From positions 15,675,778 to 15,739,777 of the forward strand of contig JAKSZU010000029.1 in the NCBI GenBank assembly GCA_026018925.1: a stretch of DNA of 64,000 nucleotides, read 5' to 3'. The notes under the pieces are model-generated. The model saw nothing but the letters and a program-made list of their open reading frames with translations, ran no database searches and was not told where the DNA came from. Origin of the DNA: Tupaia tana. Taxonomy: Eukaryota > Chordata > Mammalia > Scandentia > Tupaiidae. Made by a program: the position numbers and the translations under genes. Below, piece by piece: positions 1 through 8,438 of the stretch (positions are counted from its first letter, which is position 1; every line of letters starts with the position of its first letter).

Positions 1-379
1 TAGGCGCACCTGAGTTGGGTGCGTAGATATTTATAAGAGTTATATCTTTTTGTTAAATTACTCCATTTACTATTATATAATGCCCCTCTTCGTCTCTTCT
101 TACAGTCTTTGTCTTGAAATCTCTTTTGTCTGAGATCAATATTGCTATTCCAACCTTTTTTTGATTTCCATTTGCATGGAGTATCTTTTTCCAGCCCTTT
201 ACTTTTAGTCTATGTCTATCTTTATCCTTAAGGTGAGTTTCTTGTAGGCAACAGATAGAGGGTTTCTGTTTTCTTATCCATTCAGCCAGTCTATGTCTCT
301 TAACTGGAGAATTTAATCCATTGACATTCAATGTAATTATCGATGTTTCCATACCTGATCCTATCAATAAGTGAACCAT
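1..379 (-). pseudogene. L1-1 ORF2, endonuclease N-terminus, partial
   Basis: The minus-strand ATG at 377-379 opens a reading frame with the L1 apurinic-endonuclease start (ITLNVNGLNSP, then KQKPSICCLQETHL, where the E of QET is a conserved catalytic-site residue). An in-frame TAA at 53-55 interrupts it; after the stop the frame continues with NIYAPN to the window edge. ORF2 normally has about 1,275 codons, so roughly a tenth is present. Its product would nick target DNA and reverse-transcribe L1 RNA, but with the stop this copy is dead unless the stop is a sequencing error. Confidence 0.85.
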
Positions 380-424
380 TTTCTTGGTTGCTTTTTGTTC
401 TCGTATAACTGTCTGTCTGATTTC

Positions 425-1390
425 TTAGTTTTCCTGGTATAGTACTCCCTTTAGAACCTCTTGAAGAGGTCTGGAGTTGGTAAATTCCTTCAAATTTTGT
501 TTATCTGAGAATGATTTTATCTTTTTTTCCCATATGAAAGATAATTTTGCCGGGTATAGTATTCTTGGTTGAAATTGTTTTTCATTCAACTCTTTGACTA
601 TGCTTCCCCATTCTTTCCTTGCCTGCATTGTTTCCACCAAAAGATCCGATGTAAGCCTGATAGGGTGACCTTTGTAAGTAACTTGACGTTTCCCTCTTGT
701 CAACTTTAGTATCTTGTCTTTGTCTGTTGTTTTCACCAGTCTGGCTATGATGTGCCTTGGAGAGGATCTTCTTGGGTTGATTTTACTCGAGGTCCTATGT
801 ATTTCTTGGGTCTGGATGTTTGAATGCCTTTCTAGGTTTGGAAAGTTTTCTTCCAGGATTTCGTGGAATAAATTATCTAGGCCCTTATTATTTTCTTCCT
901 CTTCTGGAATACCAATTATCTGGATGTTGGGGCGCTTGATGGCATCGAGTATTCCTCGTATATTGTCCTCATTTTTCATGGTTGTTATCTCAATCTTCTT
1001 GATACTTTTTTCTAGGTCAGATGTTTTGTTTTCTACATTAGAGATTCGATCTTCTGCCTGGTCTAACCTTCTTTTAATACTTTCAGGGAAGGTTTTGATT
1101 TCCTGTATCACATTCTTCAATCCTAGAAGTTCCATCTGGTTCTTGTTTAAGGTATCCATTTCTTCTTTCAAGTCATTAAAGAACTTCCTCATCTCCTGAA
1201 GCTCCTTGTCTCTTTTCTCTTCCATCTCAGTTAGTTTGTTCACTACAAATATTCTGAATTCCTTATCAGACATATCCACGACGTCCATTGTATTGACTGT
1301 GGGTGATGTAGGCTTGATGATTTCCCTTGAGGGAGAGGCCTTTTGTTGGTTGCTCATATTTCTTGAGCCTCTGCGATTGTTTCTGGTCAT
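425..1390 (-). CDS. L1-1 ORF1 protein, intact (321 codons)
   Basis: This encodes the L1 ORF1 RNA-binding chaperone that trimerises and coats L1 RNA in a cytoplasmic particle. The start is placed at Met MTRNNRRG (1,388-1,390) because the intact HAL1 ORF1s in this window begin MTRNHRR; a Met nine codons upstream (1,415-1,417) is also in frame. Domains in order: basic N-terminus, coiled coil (about residues 50-155, from MSDKEFR through the DRISNVE repeat), RRM (NIQIIGIPE) and a C-terminal domain (RRSSPRHIIARL, YPAKLSFIWE, ending LYQEN). No stop or frameshift is present. At the codon where three other L1s here have TGA, this copy reads arginine (AGG). It may be translatable, but the element is not autonomous because ORF2 is broken. 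Confidence 0.85.
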   Translation of the reverse strand: MTRNNRRGSRNMSNQQKASPSREIIKPTSPTVNTMDVVDMSDKEFRIFVVNKLTEMEEKRDKELQEMRKFFNDLKEEMDTLNKNQMELLGLKNVIQEIKTFPESIKRRLDQAEDRISNVENKTSDLEKSIKKIEITTMKNEDNIRGILDAIKRPNIQIIGIPEEEENNKGLDNLFHEILEENFPNLERHSNIQTQEIHRTSSKINPRRSSPRHIIARLVKTTDKDKILKLTRGKRQVTYKGHPIRLTSDLLVETMQARKEWGSIVKELNEKQFQPRILYPAKLSFIWEKKIKSFSDKQNLKEFTNSRPLQEVLKGVLYQEN

Positions 1391-1957
1391 CAGGTACTCT
1401 ATATGTTGCTTCCTCACTTATTTAAGGTATCTCTGAGTGTTAAAAGTTGTACAGGAATAGAAATTTGATGATTTCTCTTATGGTTGGCCTATCTGTAGCT
1501 CACAATTACCATTAATTGTTGCAAATAGTCCTGGATGGCCCTAGATCCTCCCTGTTTCTAAGGAGTGGTGAGTCTCCAACTGACCTAATAAGCAACACCT
1601 CAAGAGCAAAGAATAACGAAAAAAGGAAATCGTGCAGTACCGCACCGCATGCTATTTAAATAACCAATATTCAGAAAGTCCAAAGGCTAGTGGGAAAGGT
1701 CCAGAGACTGAGTGACAGGACCAGGTTAGTAGGGCCTGCAGCCTCAGTCTTTCTGGTGTCCGGAACTGCTGGCCAGCTCAGTCCGGTTCACGGGTGGGAT
1801 GCGGGGGGAGTTCATCTTAAAGTCCCAGACAACCAACTTGGGGTCCAAGGAAGAGAAACAGTGGTGATGCGCAGAGCTACACAAGTGTTTATTGACATGC
1901 TCACATGCAGTGTTTTTGTCTTTTTTTTATTTGTTTCTTTTAAGTTCTGAAAGTAGG
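1391..1957 (-). promoter_or_regulatory. L1-1 5' UTR, not repeated
   Basis: This is the region upstream of ORF1 where an L1 internal pol II promoter would lie. Its ORF1-proximal part resembles the other L1 5' UTRs only loosely, while the distal, more GC-rich part (about 1,640-1,880) matches none of the monomers of L1-2, L1-3 or L1-4. On the minus strand it contains AATAAA near 1,886 and no tandem units. An LTR-derived origin of the distal part is possible but no clean LTR ends were found. Confidence 0.5.
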
Positions 1958-1995
1958 ATAGGAGACACAAAATTACTAATCAGCATATAAAAAAT

Positions 1996-2251
1996 TTTTT
2001 AGAGGTTTCTGCTATAGGGCGTGTGAGCTCACCAGACCGACAGAGAGATACAGAGAGACAGAAAGTGAGAAATCACTCCCAATGGGGGATGGCCACGCCA
2101 CAATCCCTTCTCCTTCATTGTCCTCTCAGGATCTTGGGCACGCACGCACACGTGCACTGAGTGAGTTTTAAGCCACCGCGTCCCTGACAAGAACCGTGGT
2201 CAACTATGTTGGAGTCCAGCAACATAGCTATTACGCTAACTGCTGGTCCCC
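1996..2251 (-). mobile_element. tRNA-derived SINE, full length
   Basis: Nearly complete: the minus strand starts at the tRNA-like head (GGGGACCAGCAG, 2,251) and ends at the CCCTATAG...CTCTAAAAAA tail near 1,996. The short sequence agcatata flanks both ends as a likely TSD. Moderately diverged from the young copies. Confidence 0.85.
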
Positions 2252-2548
2252 AAGCATATAATATTTTTACATTAGCCCACCTCCAAAAAGTTGGGATACC
2301 AGGAAGAAGAGCAGTTTTTGGTTATAGGTGGGTTTAGAAATTCTTTGGTTAGTATTGGTTAAAAGCAGAAGTCTTTGTTTCCAAAAGGCAATCAGCACAA
2401 GGATATCTGTGTTTAACTTTAACAGAGTTAAGAAAGCTTATATATCTGCTGTATCAGAAAAATAGATGTTATGTATCTAATAACATTTTACCAGGACTAG
2501 GATGTAGGGAGAATCCTACAATCACTGGGACAAAGGAGTCTATGACAT

Positions 2549-2682
2549 GGGGCAAACAGGTAAGGTTAGGTGGCTAAAGCACTGTACTCCCATTTGGCTA
2601 ACCATGGTTCAAGTCCTGGACCTAGCAGCTTACTTTCTCACTTTCTCTCTCTGGTCAAATAAAATTAAATAAATAATTTTCC
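2549..2682 (+). mobile_element. Short-type SINE
   Basis: Has the tRNA-like head (GGTTCAAGTCCTGGACC B-box region) joined directly to the TTTCTCACTTTCTCTCTCTGGTCAAAT tail, lacking the central GGAGAATGGAGGAG block of the long copies. This looks like an older or internally deleted subtype; several others occur here. Confidence 0.75.
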
Positions 2683-2744
2683 ATTTTTTTAATGTTTCTT
2701 ATGTTTTTAAAAATTTGCTTATTTAATTTTATTTATTATTATTA

Positions 2745-2873
2745 TTTATTTAACTTGACCAGAGAGACAGAAAAATAAAAAAAAAAAAGTGAGAAAGCAA
2801 GCTGCCAGATCCAGGATCTGAACCACAGTCAGCCATGTGTGAGTCCAACACATTAACCACCACTACTAACAGT
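2745..2873 (-). mobile_element. Short-type SINE, inverted neighbour
   Basis: Opposite orientation to the copy at 2,549, with only about 60 bases between them, so transcripts through both could fold back. The head is recognisable from CCAGATCCAGGATCTGAACC and the GTGAGTCC motif; an (ATT)n tail lies on its left side. Confidence 0.7.
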
Positions 2874-2940
2874 AGTCAGTTACAACGAGATTAGTGTTTG
2901 TAGACGTGACTCCTTAGGGCCCCTTAGAAAGTATCTTAGA

Positions 2941-3272
2941 GTTCCCACTTAATATATACCAAATGTCTTTACTCTAGGGCAGAAACTGAAAGATCATAAG
3001 GTATAAAAGCATGAAGAACAATTGTGGGTACTAGAGACAGTGGAAGTAGGGCAGGAAATTGGGGGTGGGAGGGAGGGACAGAATCAAGGAGGAAAAGAAC
3101 CAAAATGTTTAAAGGACACAAAAAGGGAAAATTATCTGTTGATGATAATGTGTATGGTAATATCTTTGACTGGACTAATATACAGTGTAGTCATGCTTGG
3201 AAAATTAATTTGGTATGCTATAGTGATATACAGTCATTGAATGTAAAAAAATGAAAAAAAGAAAAAATAAAA
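2941..3272 (+). mobile_element. 5'-truncated L1 3' end with exact TSD
   Basis: The 332-base insert begins at the last ORF2 codons (CCACTTAATATATACC) and contains only L1 3' UTR and A-rich tail. It is flanked by an exact 15-base TSD, agaaagtatcttaga, at 2,926-2,940 and 3,273-3,287. The 3' UTR carries the terminal module (TGATGATAA...ACTAATATACAGTGTA...TTGAATGTA) seen at the end of most L1 and HAL1 copies in the window. Confidence 0.9.
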
Positions 3273-3379
3273 AGAAAGTATCTTAGAATAAGAAAGTAGT
3301 TAGAATTCTGTCCTCTAAAGATCTCAGAGAATGCTTGGAAGATTACAGATACAACAGGTGATGTTTAGAATCCAATGTC

Positions 3380-3645
3380 GGGACCAACAGGTAGCATAGT
3401 GGTTACAACACTGTACTCCTACATGGCTAACCACAGTTTGAGTCCTGGACCTGATGGCTTGAAAATCACTCCAGGCATATGTGCATGCATGCCCAAAATC
3501 TCATGAGTATAATGGAGGAGAAAGGACTGTGGCATGGCGACTCCCCTGGGGGGATGATTTCTCACTTTCCATCTCACTGTATCTCTCTGTCTTTCTTTGG
3601 TTAAATGCTCTAAGGCAAAAATACATAAAAAATAATAACAAAATA
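3380..3645 (+). mobile_element. tRNA-derived SINE, full length
   Basis: Complete from GGGACCAACAGG to the AAAATAC-type tail, with about one difference in six or seven positions from the young copies by eye. The usual tail CCCTATAG is degraded to a CTCTAAGGC form. Confidence 0.8.
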
Positions 3646-3894
3646 ACGTGTTTCTCTGTAAGTCTAATACTTGAGCTTTCTCAGGGTCAGGTTTCACTAA
3701 TTAATGTTTTCCTATGCCATGCTTTCTTTTTTCATTTCATGCCTCATAATATTTTGTTGAGAGTTGGGTATTTTGAATAATATAATGTGGTGACTCTGGA
3801 AATTTAATTCTCTCTCAACCTTGGGGCTTATTATGGTTTGTGGTTATCTATTTCCTTAGCTACTCTTCTAAATTATTGGGTCGTCAGAAAAGTT

Positions 3895-4127
3895 GATTCT
3901 CTGAGAAGATTCCACATGGATACTGGGAACTAGATATTTCAGGGCAAAGGAGAAATGAAGATTTTCTACTCATAATTCAGCCTCCAGCAAGCAAAGCTAG
4001 TGTGGCAGGAGAGTTGAGCCATTCTCTGAGAAGATTCCACATGGATACTGGGAACTAGATATTTCAGGGCACAGGAGAAATGAAGATTTTCTACTCATAA
4101 TTCAGCCTCCAGCAAGCAAAGCTAGTG
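3895..4127 (+). repeat. HAL1-1 5' tandem monomers (125 bp x about 1.9)
   Basis: Units start at 3,895 (GATTCTCTGAGAAGATTCC) and 4,020 (CATTCTCTGAGAAGATTCC), period 125. The second unit is cut at GCTAGTGTG, where the unique leader begins. By analogy with mouse L1 monomers these are candidate promoter units; no activity can be inferred from sequence alone. Confidence 0.85.
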
Positions 4128-4234
4128 TGTGATCACAACAGAATGGCAATCCGATTCTAGAACACCTCTGTCTGCTTGCTCCTGAACATTGAGGCTTAAC
4201 TTCAAGAATTTGAAAGAAACACGCCATTCATCAG

Positions 4235-5236
4235 ATGACAAGAAATCACCGTCGGATCACGAGAAATATGGGAAAACGAGAAAATACCTCTCCTCCAATG
4301 GAAAAGAGTAACTCTCCTTTATCCACAAGCAGTTCGGTGAAATTCATGGAAATGTCTGATAAGGAATTTAGAACATTTGTAATGTCGAAGCTAACAGAGA
4401 TGGAAGAAAAGAGAGATAATGAACTGCTAAAGAGAAAGGAGAAAGAAGTTGCCGAGTTCCAGGAGATGAGGAAATTCTTGCAAGATCTAAAAGAGGAATT
4501 ACACACTTTACAAAAGACTCAAACGGAACTGCTAGAGATGAAGTCTATAATACAAGAAGTCAAAATCTCCCTTGAAAGTATTAAAAGCAGACTAGATCAT
4601 TCAGAAAATAGAATCTCAGATGTAGAAGAGAAAATGGCTGGCTTAGAAAAGTCCACCACGAAGACTGAGAAAATGGCTCAAAAATTTGAGAATGATATGC
4701 GAGAAGTACTGGATACCATCAAACGTCCAAATATCCGGATAATTGGCATTCCAGAAGGTGAAGAGACCCATAAGGGCATTGATAATCTATTCCATGAAAT
4801 CCTGCAAGAAAACTTTCCAAACCTAGAGACGCATTCGAAGATCCAGTCCCAGGAAATACAAAGGACCCCAAATAGAATCAACCCAAGAAGATCTTCTCCA
4901 AGACACATTATAGCCAGGTTGACCAAAACCGCAGACAAAGACAAGATACTAAGATTGGCAAGAGAGAAACATCAAGTTACCTACAAAGGACATCCCATCA
5001 GGCTAACAGCAGATCTCTCATCGGAAACAATGCGAGCAAGGAGAGAATGGGAAAATATATTCAAAGTGTTACGAGAGAAGCAATTTCAGCCAAGAATACT
5101 GTACCCGGCAAGATTATCTTTCAGGTGGGAAGAAAAGACAAGAACATTCTCAGATAAACAAAACCTGAAAGAATTTACCAGCACCAGACCAGATCTCCAA
5201 GAAGTTCTCAAGGGTGTGCTGTATCAAGAAAATTAA
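4235..5236 (+). CDS. HAL1-1 ORF1 protein, intact (333 aa)
   Basis: This is an L1-type ORF1 RNA-binding protein from an element lacking ORF2. The start is MTRNHRRITRNMGK; the leader has no competing ATG close upstream. Layout: basic N-terminal 45 residues, a long coiled coil at about 50-160 (heptad-like EMEEKRDNELLKRKEKEV, then SRLDHSENRISDVEEK), RRM at about 165-240 (PNIRIIGIPEGEETHKG), C-terminal domain with RRSSPRHIIARLTK, SETMRARREW and YPARLSFRWEEK, ending VLYQEN. Arginine (AGA) stands where L1-2, L1-3 and L1-4 have TGA. The expected role is HAL1 RNP formation, possibly also coating L1 RNA in trans. Host gene function is unlikely. Confidence 0.9.
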   Translation: MTRNHRRITRNMGKRENTSPPMEKSNSPLSTSSSVKFMEMSDKEFRTFVMSKLTEMEEKRDNELLKRKEKEVAEFQEMRKFLQDLKEELHTLQKTQTELLEMKSIIQEVKISLESIKSRLDHSENRISDVEEKMAGLEKSTTKTEKMAQKFENDMREVLDTIKRPNIRIIGIPEGEETHKGIDNLFHEILQENFPNLETHSKIQSQEIQRTPNRINPRRSSPRHIIARLTKTADKDKILRLAREKHQVTYKGHPIRLTADLSSETMRARREWENIFKVLREKQFQPRILYPARLSFRWEEKTRTFSDKQNLKEFTSTRPDLQEVLKGVLYQEN

Positions 5237-6263
5237 ACACAGACACACGGAAATAAGAGTCAAAAAACTATGAAAGTGGCCAACTTAATCAGAGGGACAA
5301 GTCTGGAGTTGAATATTATATCCCAGAATTTAATCAGGAAAATTGAACCAGAACAGAAGATCAAAGTACATGAGACTGATAGGTTCATGCACCTTCCATT
5401 TGAACAGAATCCTAACTTGTTTCCTGGCTTTAAGCAAAGTTCCTTGGCATTTCTTTGAGTTAAGTTAAAACTGGTTTTCTTAGTAGTAATGAGTGAACTC
5501 ACCATTGAAAGTAGTTAGATTATGTAGGAAATTGTGTGATCAATGCAACGTGGGTGGGAAGGGAATGAAGGACAATTGTAGACACCGGAGGTGGTGTGAG
5601 AGGAGGGTGGGAAGGGCCAGAGGGTCAGAAAGAGGGGTGGAAGTAATTCTAGGAACTAGTAATGGAAAATTTTTTGTAATGTGCATGATTGTATCACTAT
5701 GCAGTGTGTACTGGATGGGAGATTGCATTTTGTATGCTGTGATGAAGCTTAGGGAAGGAATGTAAATTGAGTTACAAAAAAAAAAGTTTCAGAAAAAAAA
5801 ATATATATCTATTCAATGACTGCAGTAGGATATGTAGCCACAGCTAGGTGCTACTTTATAGGATGCGTTAAGTAAGACTTGTGTTCATGGAAATGTGGGT
5901 ATCACCTGTGTTTGCTATGAGGGTATTTGGATTGATTAGGGTCTTTGGCGTTACAATAAAATGTGAGGAGAAAACAGTATAGAAAGCAAACATAGATACC
6001 AGAGACTGTGGGAGGAGAGTGGGAGATGGCAGAGGGTAAGAGATAGAGAATCTATGATGGGGGGAAAAAAGCAAAACATACAGAAGACAAGAAATGGAAG
6101 ATCATTTGCTGACAATAACATGTTTGTTGATGTGCTTGATTGAGACAATATATAGTGTAATTTGGATGGAAAATCTCATTTTGTATGCTGTAATGATGTT
6201 CAGAGAATGAATGCAAATAAATAAATTAAAAATAAAAAAAATAAATAAAAAATAAGTAAAAAA
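5237..6263 (+). other. HAL1-1 3' UTR with two terminal modules
   Basis: It contains two diverged copies of the same 3' end: about 5,660-5,772 (GTAATGTGCATGATTGTATC...TGTATGCTGTGATGAAG...GAATGTAAAT) and about 6,098-6,222 (GATGTGCTTGATTGAGAC...TGTATGCTGTAATGATG...GAATGCAAAT). Each is preceded by a purine-rich GGAGGGTGGG/GGAGAGTGGG tract, as in L1 3' UTRs. The tail is mixed A/AAATA. Confidence 0.8.
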
Positions 6264-6449
6264 AGAAAAGTCATGATGCATTTTTACATAGAAAACCATA
6301 GAAAAATACATCATGACTTTTCCAGTGGCCCAATAATTTTGGAAAGAGTGCATATTTTTGTCAGGTGTGCTTACCTAAGTCTCTATTCTGTTTCTGGCTA
6401 GTCAGTGGGAAGCCAGGCTGTGGAGGGTGTAAATACCATAGAACCAAAG

Positions 6450-6777
6450 TTATGCTTTATACCGAAGCTCTACACACTATAACAGAATCTGAAAGAATAG
6501 CAGATATAGAACCATGCAGAATGGTTATGGATACTGGAGACAGTGTGGGAATAAGGTGGGAGAAGGGAGAAATTGTAGAAAAGAAATTAAGGAGAAAAAT
6601 AGACATTTATGCAATACAAAAATTGATTATTATTTGTTGATGATAACATGTATAATATCCTCAACTGGGCTGGTGTGAAGTGTATTCATGTTGGATAAAT
6701 TCACTTTACAAGCTAAGTGATGTAGAGGGATTGAATGTGTGAAACAATAAATAAATAAACAAACAAACAGATAAAAA
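6450..6777 (+). mobile_element. 5'-truncated L1 3' end
   Basis: Holds the last codons or start of the 3' UTR (TATACCGAAGCTC), then CAGTGTGGGAATAAGGTGGGAG and the terminal module TGATGATAACATG...CTCAACTGGGCTGGTGTGAAG, ending in (AAAT)/(AAAC) repeats. It is the same 3' UTR type as the inverted fragment at 42,215. No convincing TSD was seen. Confidence 0.75.
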
Positions 6778-6957
6778 GAGTAGTGGTAGCAAGGGAAAGA
6801 ATGGAAGCATTTCAAATTCCCCAATGGAAGAAAAGAAGGAAAAGGAACAATTGCATGAATTCTTGTGCTTGAAATTAAATGTAACCAAATTTCAGTGCTC
6901 TCATTGTGTTAATTGTCTGTTACTTCTTTCCTCTTTCCTGGAAGCTATTTCATTACC

Positions 6958-7487
6958 ATGGAAACAGGAAATCAAACACATGTTGCCAAATTTCTCCTCC
7001 TGGGATTTTCAGCAAAGTCAGAGATTCAGTTCATTCTCTTTGGGCTGTTCCTGTCCATGGACCTGGTCACCATCATCAGGAATCTACTCATTATCCTGGC
7101 CACCATCTCAAACTCCTACCTGCACACCCCTATGTACTTCTTCCTCTCCAACCTGTCCTTTGCTGACATCTGTTTCACCTCCACCACTGTCCCAAAGATG
7201 TTGGTGAACATCCAGACACAGAGCAAGATTATCACCTATATAGACTGTCTAACTCAGATTTTTTTTTCATTGTGTTTGGATGCCTGGACAACTTAATCCT
7301 GACCATGATGGCCTATGACTAGTTTGTGGCCATCTGTCACCCCTTGCACTACACAGTCATTATGAATGCCCAGTTCTGTTAGCTGCTGATTTACAGAGCC
7401 TCGTGCATTAGTGTCATGGGCTCCCTTCTCGAGACCTTGACCATTTTGAGGCTGTCCTTCTGCACAAGCATAGAAATCCCACACTTA
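6958..7487 (+). pseudogene. Olfactory receptor pseudogene (family 7 type), 5' part
   Basis: Encodes the first half of a seven-transmembrane odorant receptor from ATG 6,958 ([17 protein letters not shown]). OR landmarks: N-glycosylation site NQT, TM1 LLIILA, TM2 [13 protein letters not shown], and [12 protein letters not shown] at TM3. The frame breaks in a run of T at about 7,259-7,267, and the conserved MAYDR motif reads MAYD-stop (TAG at 7,319-7,321); a further stop follows QFC (7,380-7,382). It was therefore a pseudogene independently of the L1 that splits it at 7,487; the remainder lies at 16,228. Subfamily assignment to OR7 rests on motif recognition only. Confidence 0.88.
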
Positions 7488-7718
7488 GATACTCCCATCT
7501 TTCAACCCCTGGGCCAGGATCTTCGAGGGAGGACCGTCCCCCACTAGCTCCAGCCCCGGGACCCCAAGCCAGACTCCCCTCTTTCAGCCAGGAACGTCCT
7601 CAGTTCATCCACACCACACTCCCATCTTTCGACTCCTGGGCCAGGATCTTCGAGGGAGTACTGCCCCCCAGTAGCTCCAGCCCCAGGACCCCAAGCCAGA
7701 CTCCCCTCTTTCAGCCAG

Positions 7719-7804
7719 GTATATTTTTTTCCTTTTTTTTTTTTTCTCTATCCTGTTACCCACGTCTTTCATTTGTAAATTTCTCTCTTCTGATTAACAC
7801 ATAG
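7719..7804 (+). other. Intron-like GT...AG segment, L1-2 monomer 2
   Basis: 86 bases starting CAG|GTATAT, with a long T/C tract and TTCTCTCTTCTGATTAACACATAG|G at the end. In monomer 1 the two flanks are joined exactly (CAGCCAG|GAACG at 7,591-7,592). The nearest good branch-point-like A is close to the AG, so splice competence is uncertain. Confidence 0.6.
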
Positions 7805-7931
7805 GAACGCCCTCAGTTCATCCACACCACACTCCCATCTTTCGACCCCTGGGCCAGGATCTTCGAGGGAGGACTGCCCCCCAGTAGCTCCAGCCCCGGG
7901 ACCCCAAGCCAGACTCCCCTCTTTAAGCCAG

Positions 7932-8017
7932 GTACATTTTTTTCCCTTTTTTTTTTTTCTCTGTTCTGTTACCCACGTCTTTCATTTGTAAATTTCTCTC
8001 TTCTGATTAACACATAG
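7932..8017 (+). other. Intron-like GT...AG segment, L1-2 monomer 3
   Basis: Second copy of the 86-base segment (GTACAT...ACATAG) in the next monomer, with a few substitutions. Flanks again read AGCCAG and GAACAC, matching the junction in monomer 1. Confidence 0.6.
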
Positions 8018-8047
8018 GAACACCCTCAGTTCATCCACACCGCACTC

Positions 8048-8438
8048 CCATCTTTCGATCCCTGGCGAAATTGCGTGCCGCGCTAGCACGCCGCGTGACT
8101 TTTTCTTTATTATACTTATTATTTTCTTCCCAGTTTCTCAATCCTTACTTCCTTTATCTACACCATCCCTGGCTGTCCAGATAGGTCTAGAATTACAATT
8201 CTGAAACGTTCTAGCATTTTAAGACTCTCTAGAATCCTCCGTTTCCCTGAAACACCTGTGTAGAAGAAGATACATTTCTTTGGACACCTGAAGAGAATAC
8301 TTTTTCTTGGATTACGTTACTAAACACAATTGAAGATAGACTTTGGCTGTCTCCATTCCACATCAGAAAGGAAACACACTTGCTACTATTAGAAGAAACC
8401 TTCTTGTAAAAGGTTTCTCAAAGGGAACACATCTCCCA
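8048..8438 (+). promoter_or_regulatory. L1-2 5' UTR, unique part
   Basis: Begins with a CpG-containing stretch (TGGCGAAATTGCGTGCCGCG) and CTTTTTCTTTATT, then the GGTCTAGAAT...CTGAAAC...GAAACACC leader shared with L1-3 and L1-4. The shared part starts right after the monomers, so L1s here have different distal and common proximal 5' UTRs. Confidence 0.7.

Larger units (their letters stand above)
1..1957 (-). mobile_element. L1-1: antisense LINE-1, 5' half (cut by window edge)
   Basis: The segment reads, on the minus strand, 5' UTR, ORF1, a 45-base gap and the first part of ORF2, which is the normal LINE-1 order. The element runs off the left edge inside the endonuclease domain, so its 3' end and TSD are not visible. 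ORF1 is open while ORF2 already has a stop. The upper boundary is approximate: it is set where the A/T-rich run at about 1,920-1,957 gives way to sequence with no L1 character just before the next SINE. Confidence 0.85.
3894..6263 (+). mobile_element. HAL1 copy 1: ORF1-only L1 relative, full length
   Basis: A 2.37-kb element made of two 125-base 5' units, a 5' leader, an intact ORF1, a 1-kb 3' UTR and an A/AAATA tail, with no ORF2. TSD agaaaagt at 3,886-3,893 and 6,264-6,271 sits inside the mariner MITE, so the pre-insertion sequence can be reconstructed. It is almost identical to HAL1 copy 2 (12,360), implying recent activity. It must borrow ORF2 protein from an L1 to move. Confidence 0.9.
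3876..6333. mobile_element. 80-bp palindromic mariner MITE, split by HAL1-1
   Basis: Halves at 3,876-3,893 and 6,272-6,333 join (counting the TSD once) into an 80-base element. It begins TTGGGTCGTC and ends with the inverted GGCCCAA, is flanked by TA on each side (3,874-3,875; 6,334-6,335), and has AAAAGTCATGATG arms meeting in a short loop. TA flanks and a near-perfect palindrome are typical of mariner-derived MITEs of MADE1 style, though this terminus differs from MADE1. A second copy lies at 46,879. Confidence 0.75.
7488..8047 (+). repeat. L1-2 5' tandem monomers (three units)
   Basis: Units start near 7,491, 7,617 and 7,829, each beginning CTCCCATCTTTCRAC and containing GGGCCAGGATCTTCGAGGGAG and CCCCAAGCCAGACTCCCCTC. 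Unit 1 is about 126 bases. Units 2 and 3 are about 212-219 bases because each contains an extra 86-base segment (7,719-7,804; 7,932-8,017) bounded by GT and AG. A fourth partial unit starts at 8,045 and diverts at CCTGGCGAAATTGCG. The arrangement recalls the monomeric promoters of mouse L1. Confidence 0.85.

Noticed and set aside
714..1199. Antisense ORFs opposite the ORF1 RRM/C-terminal region, recurring at 714-1,199 (+), 4,678-4,944 (-), 8,591-9,121 (-), 22,357-22,647 (-), 30,872-31,261 (-), 58,371-58,673 (-)
   Set aside because: All are the same antisense frame of L1/HAL1 ORF1 and share its codon pattern (LGEDLLGLIL is the reverse of RRSSPR). They persist even in dead copies, so they look like mirror frames, not an antisense gene.
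1690..1950. 86-codon ORF on the plus strand of the L1-1 5' UTR
   Set aside because: No family resemblance and opposite to the L1; ends in a poly-T derived Phe run. Chance frame.
3022..3254. Overlapping ORFs at 3,022-3,254, 5,493-5,765 and 14,083-14,355 as possible second HAL1/L1 proteins
   Set aside because: They lie in 3' UTRs; the last two are the same HAL1 3' UTR frame seen twice because the copies are nearly identical, and copy 3 does not keep it.
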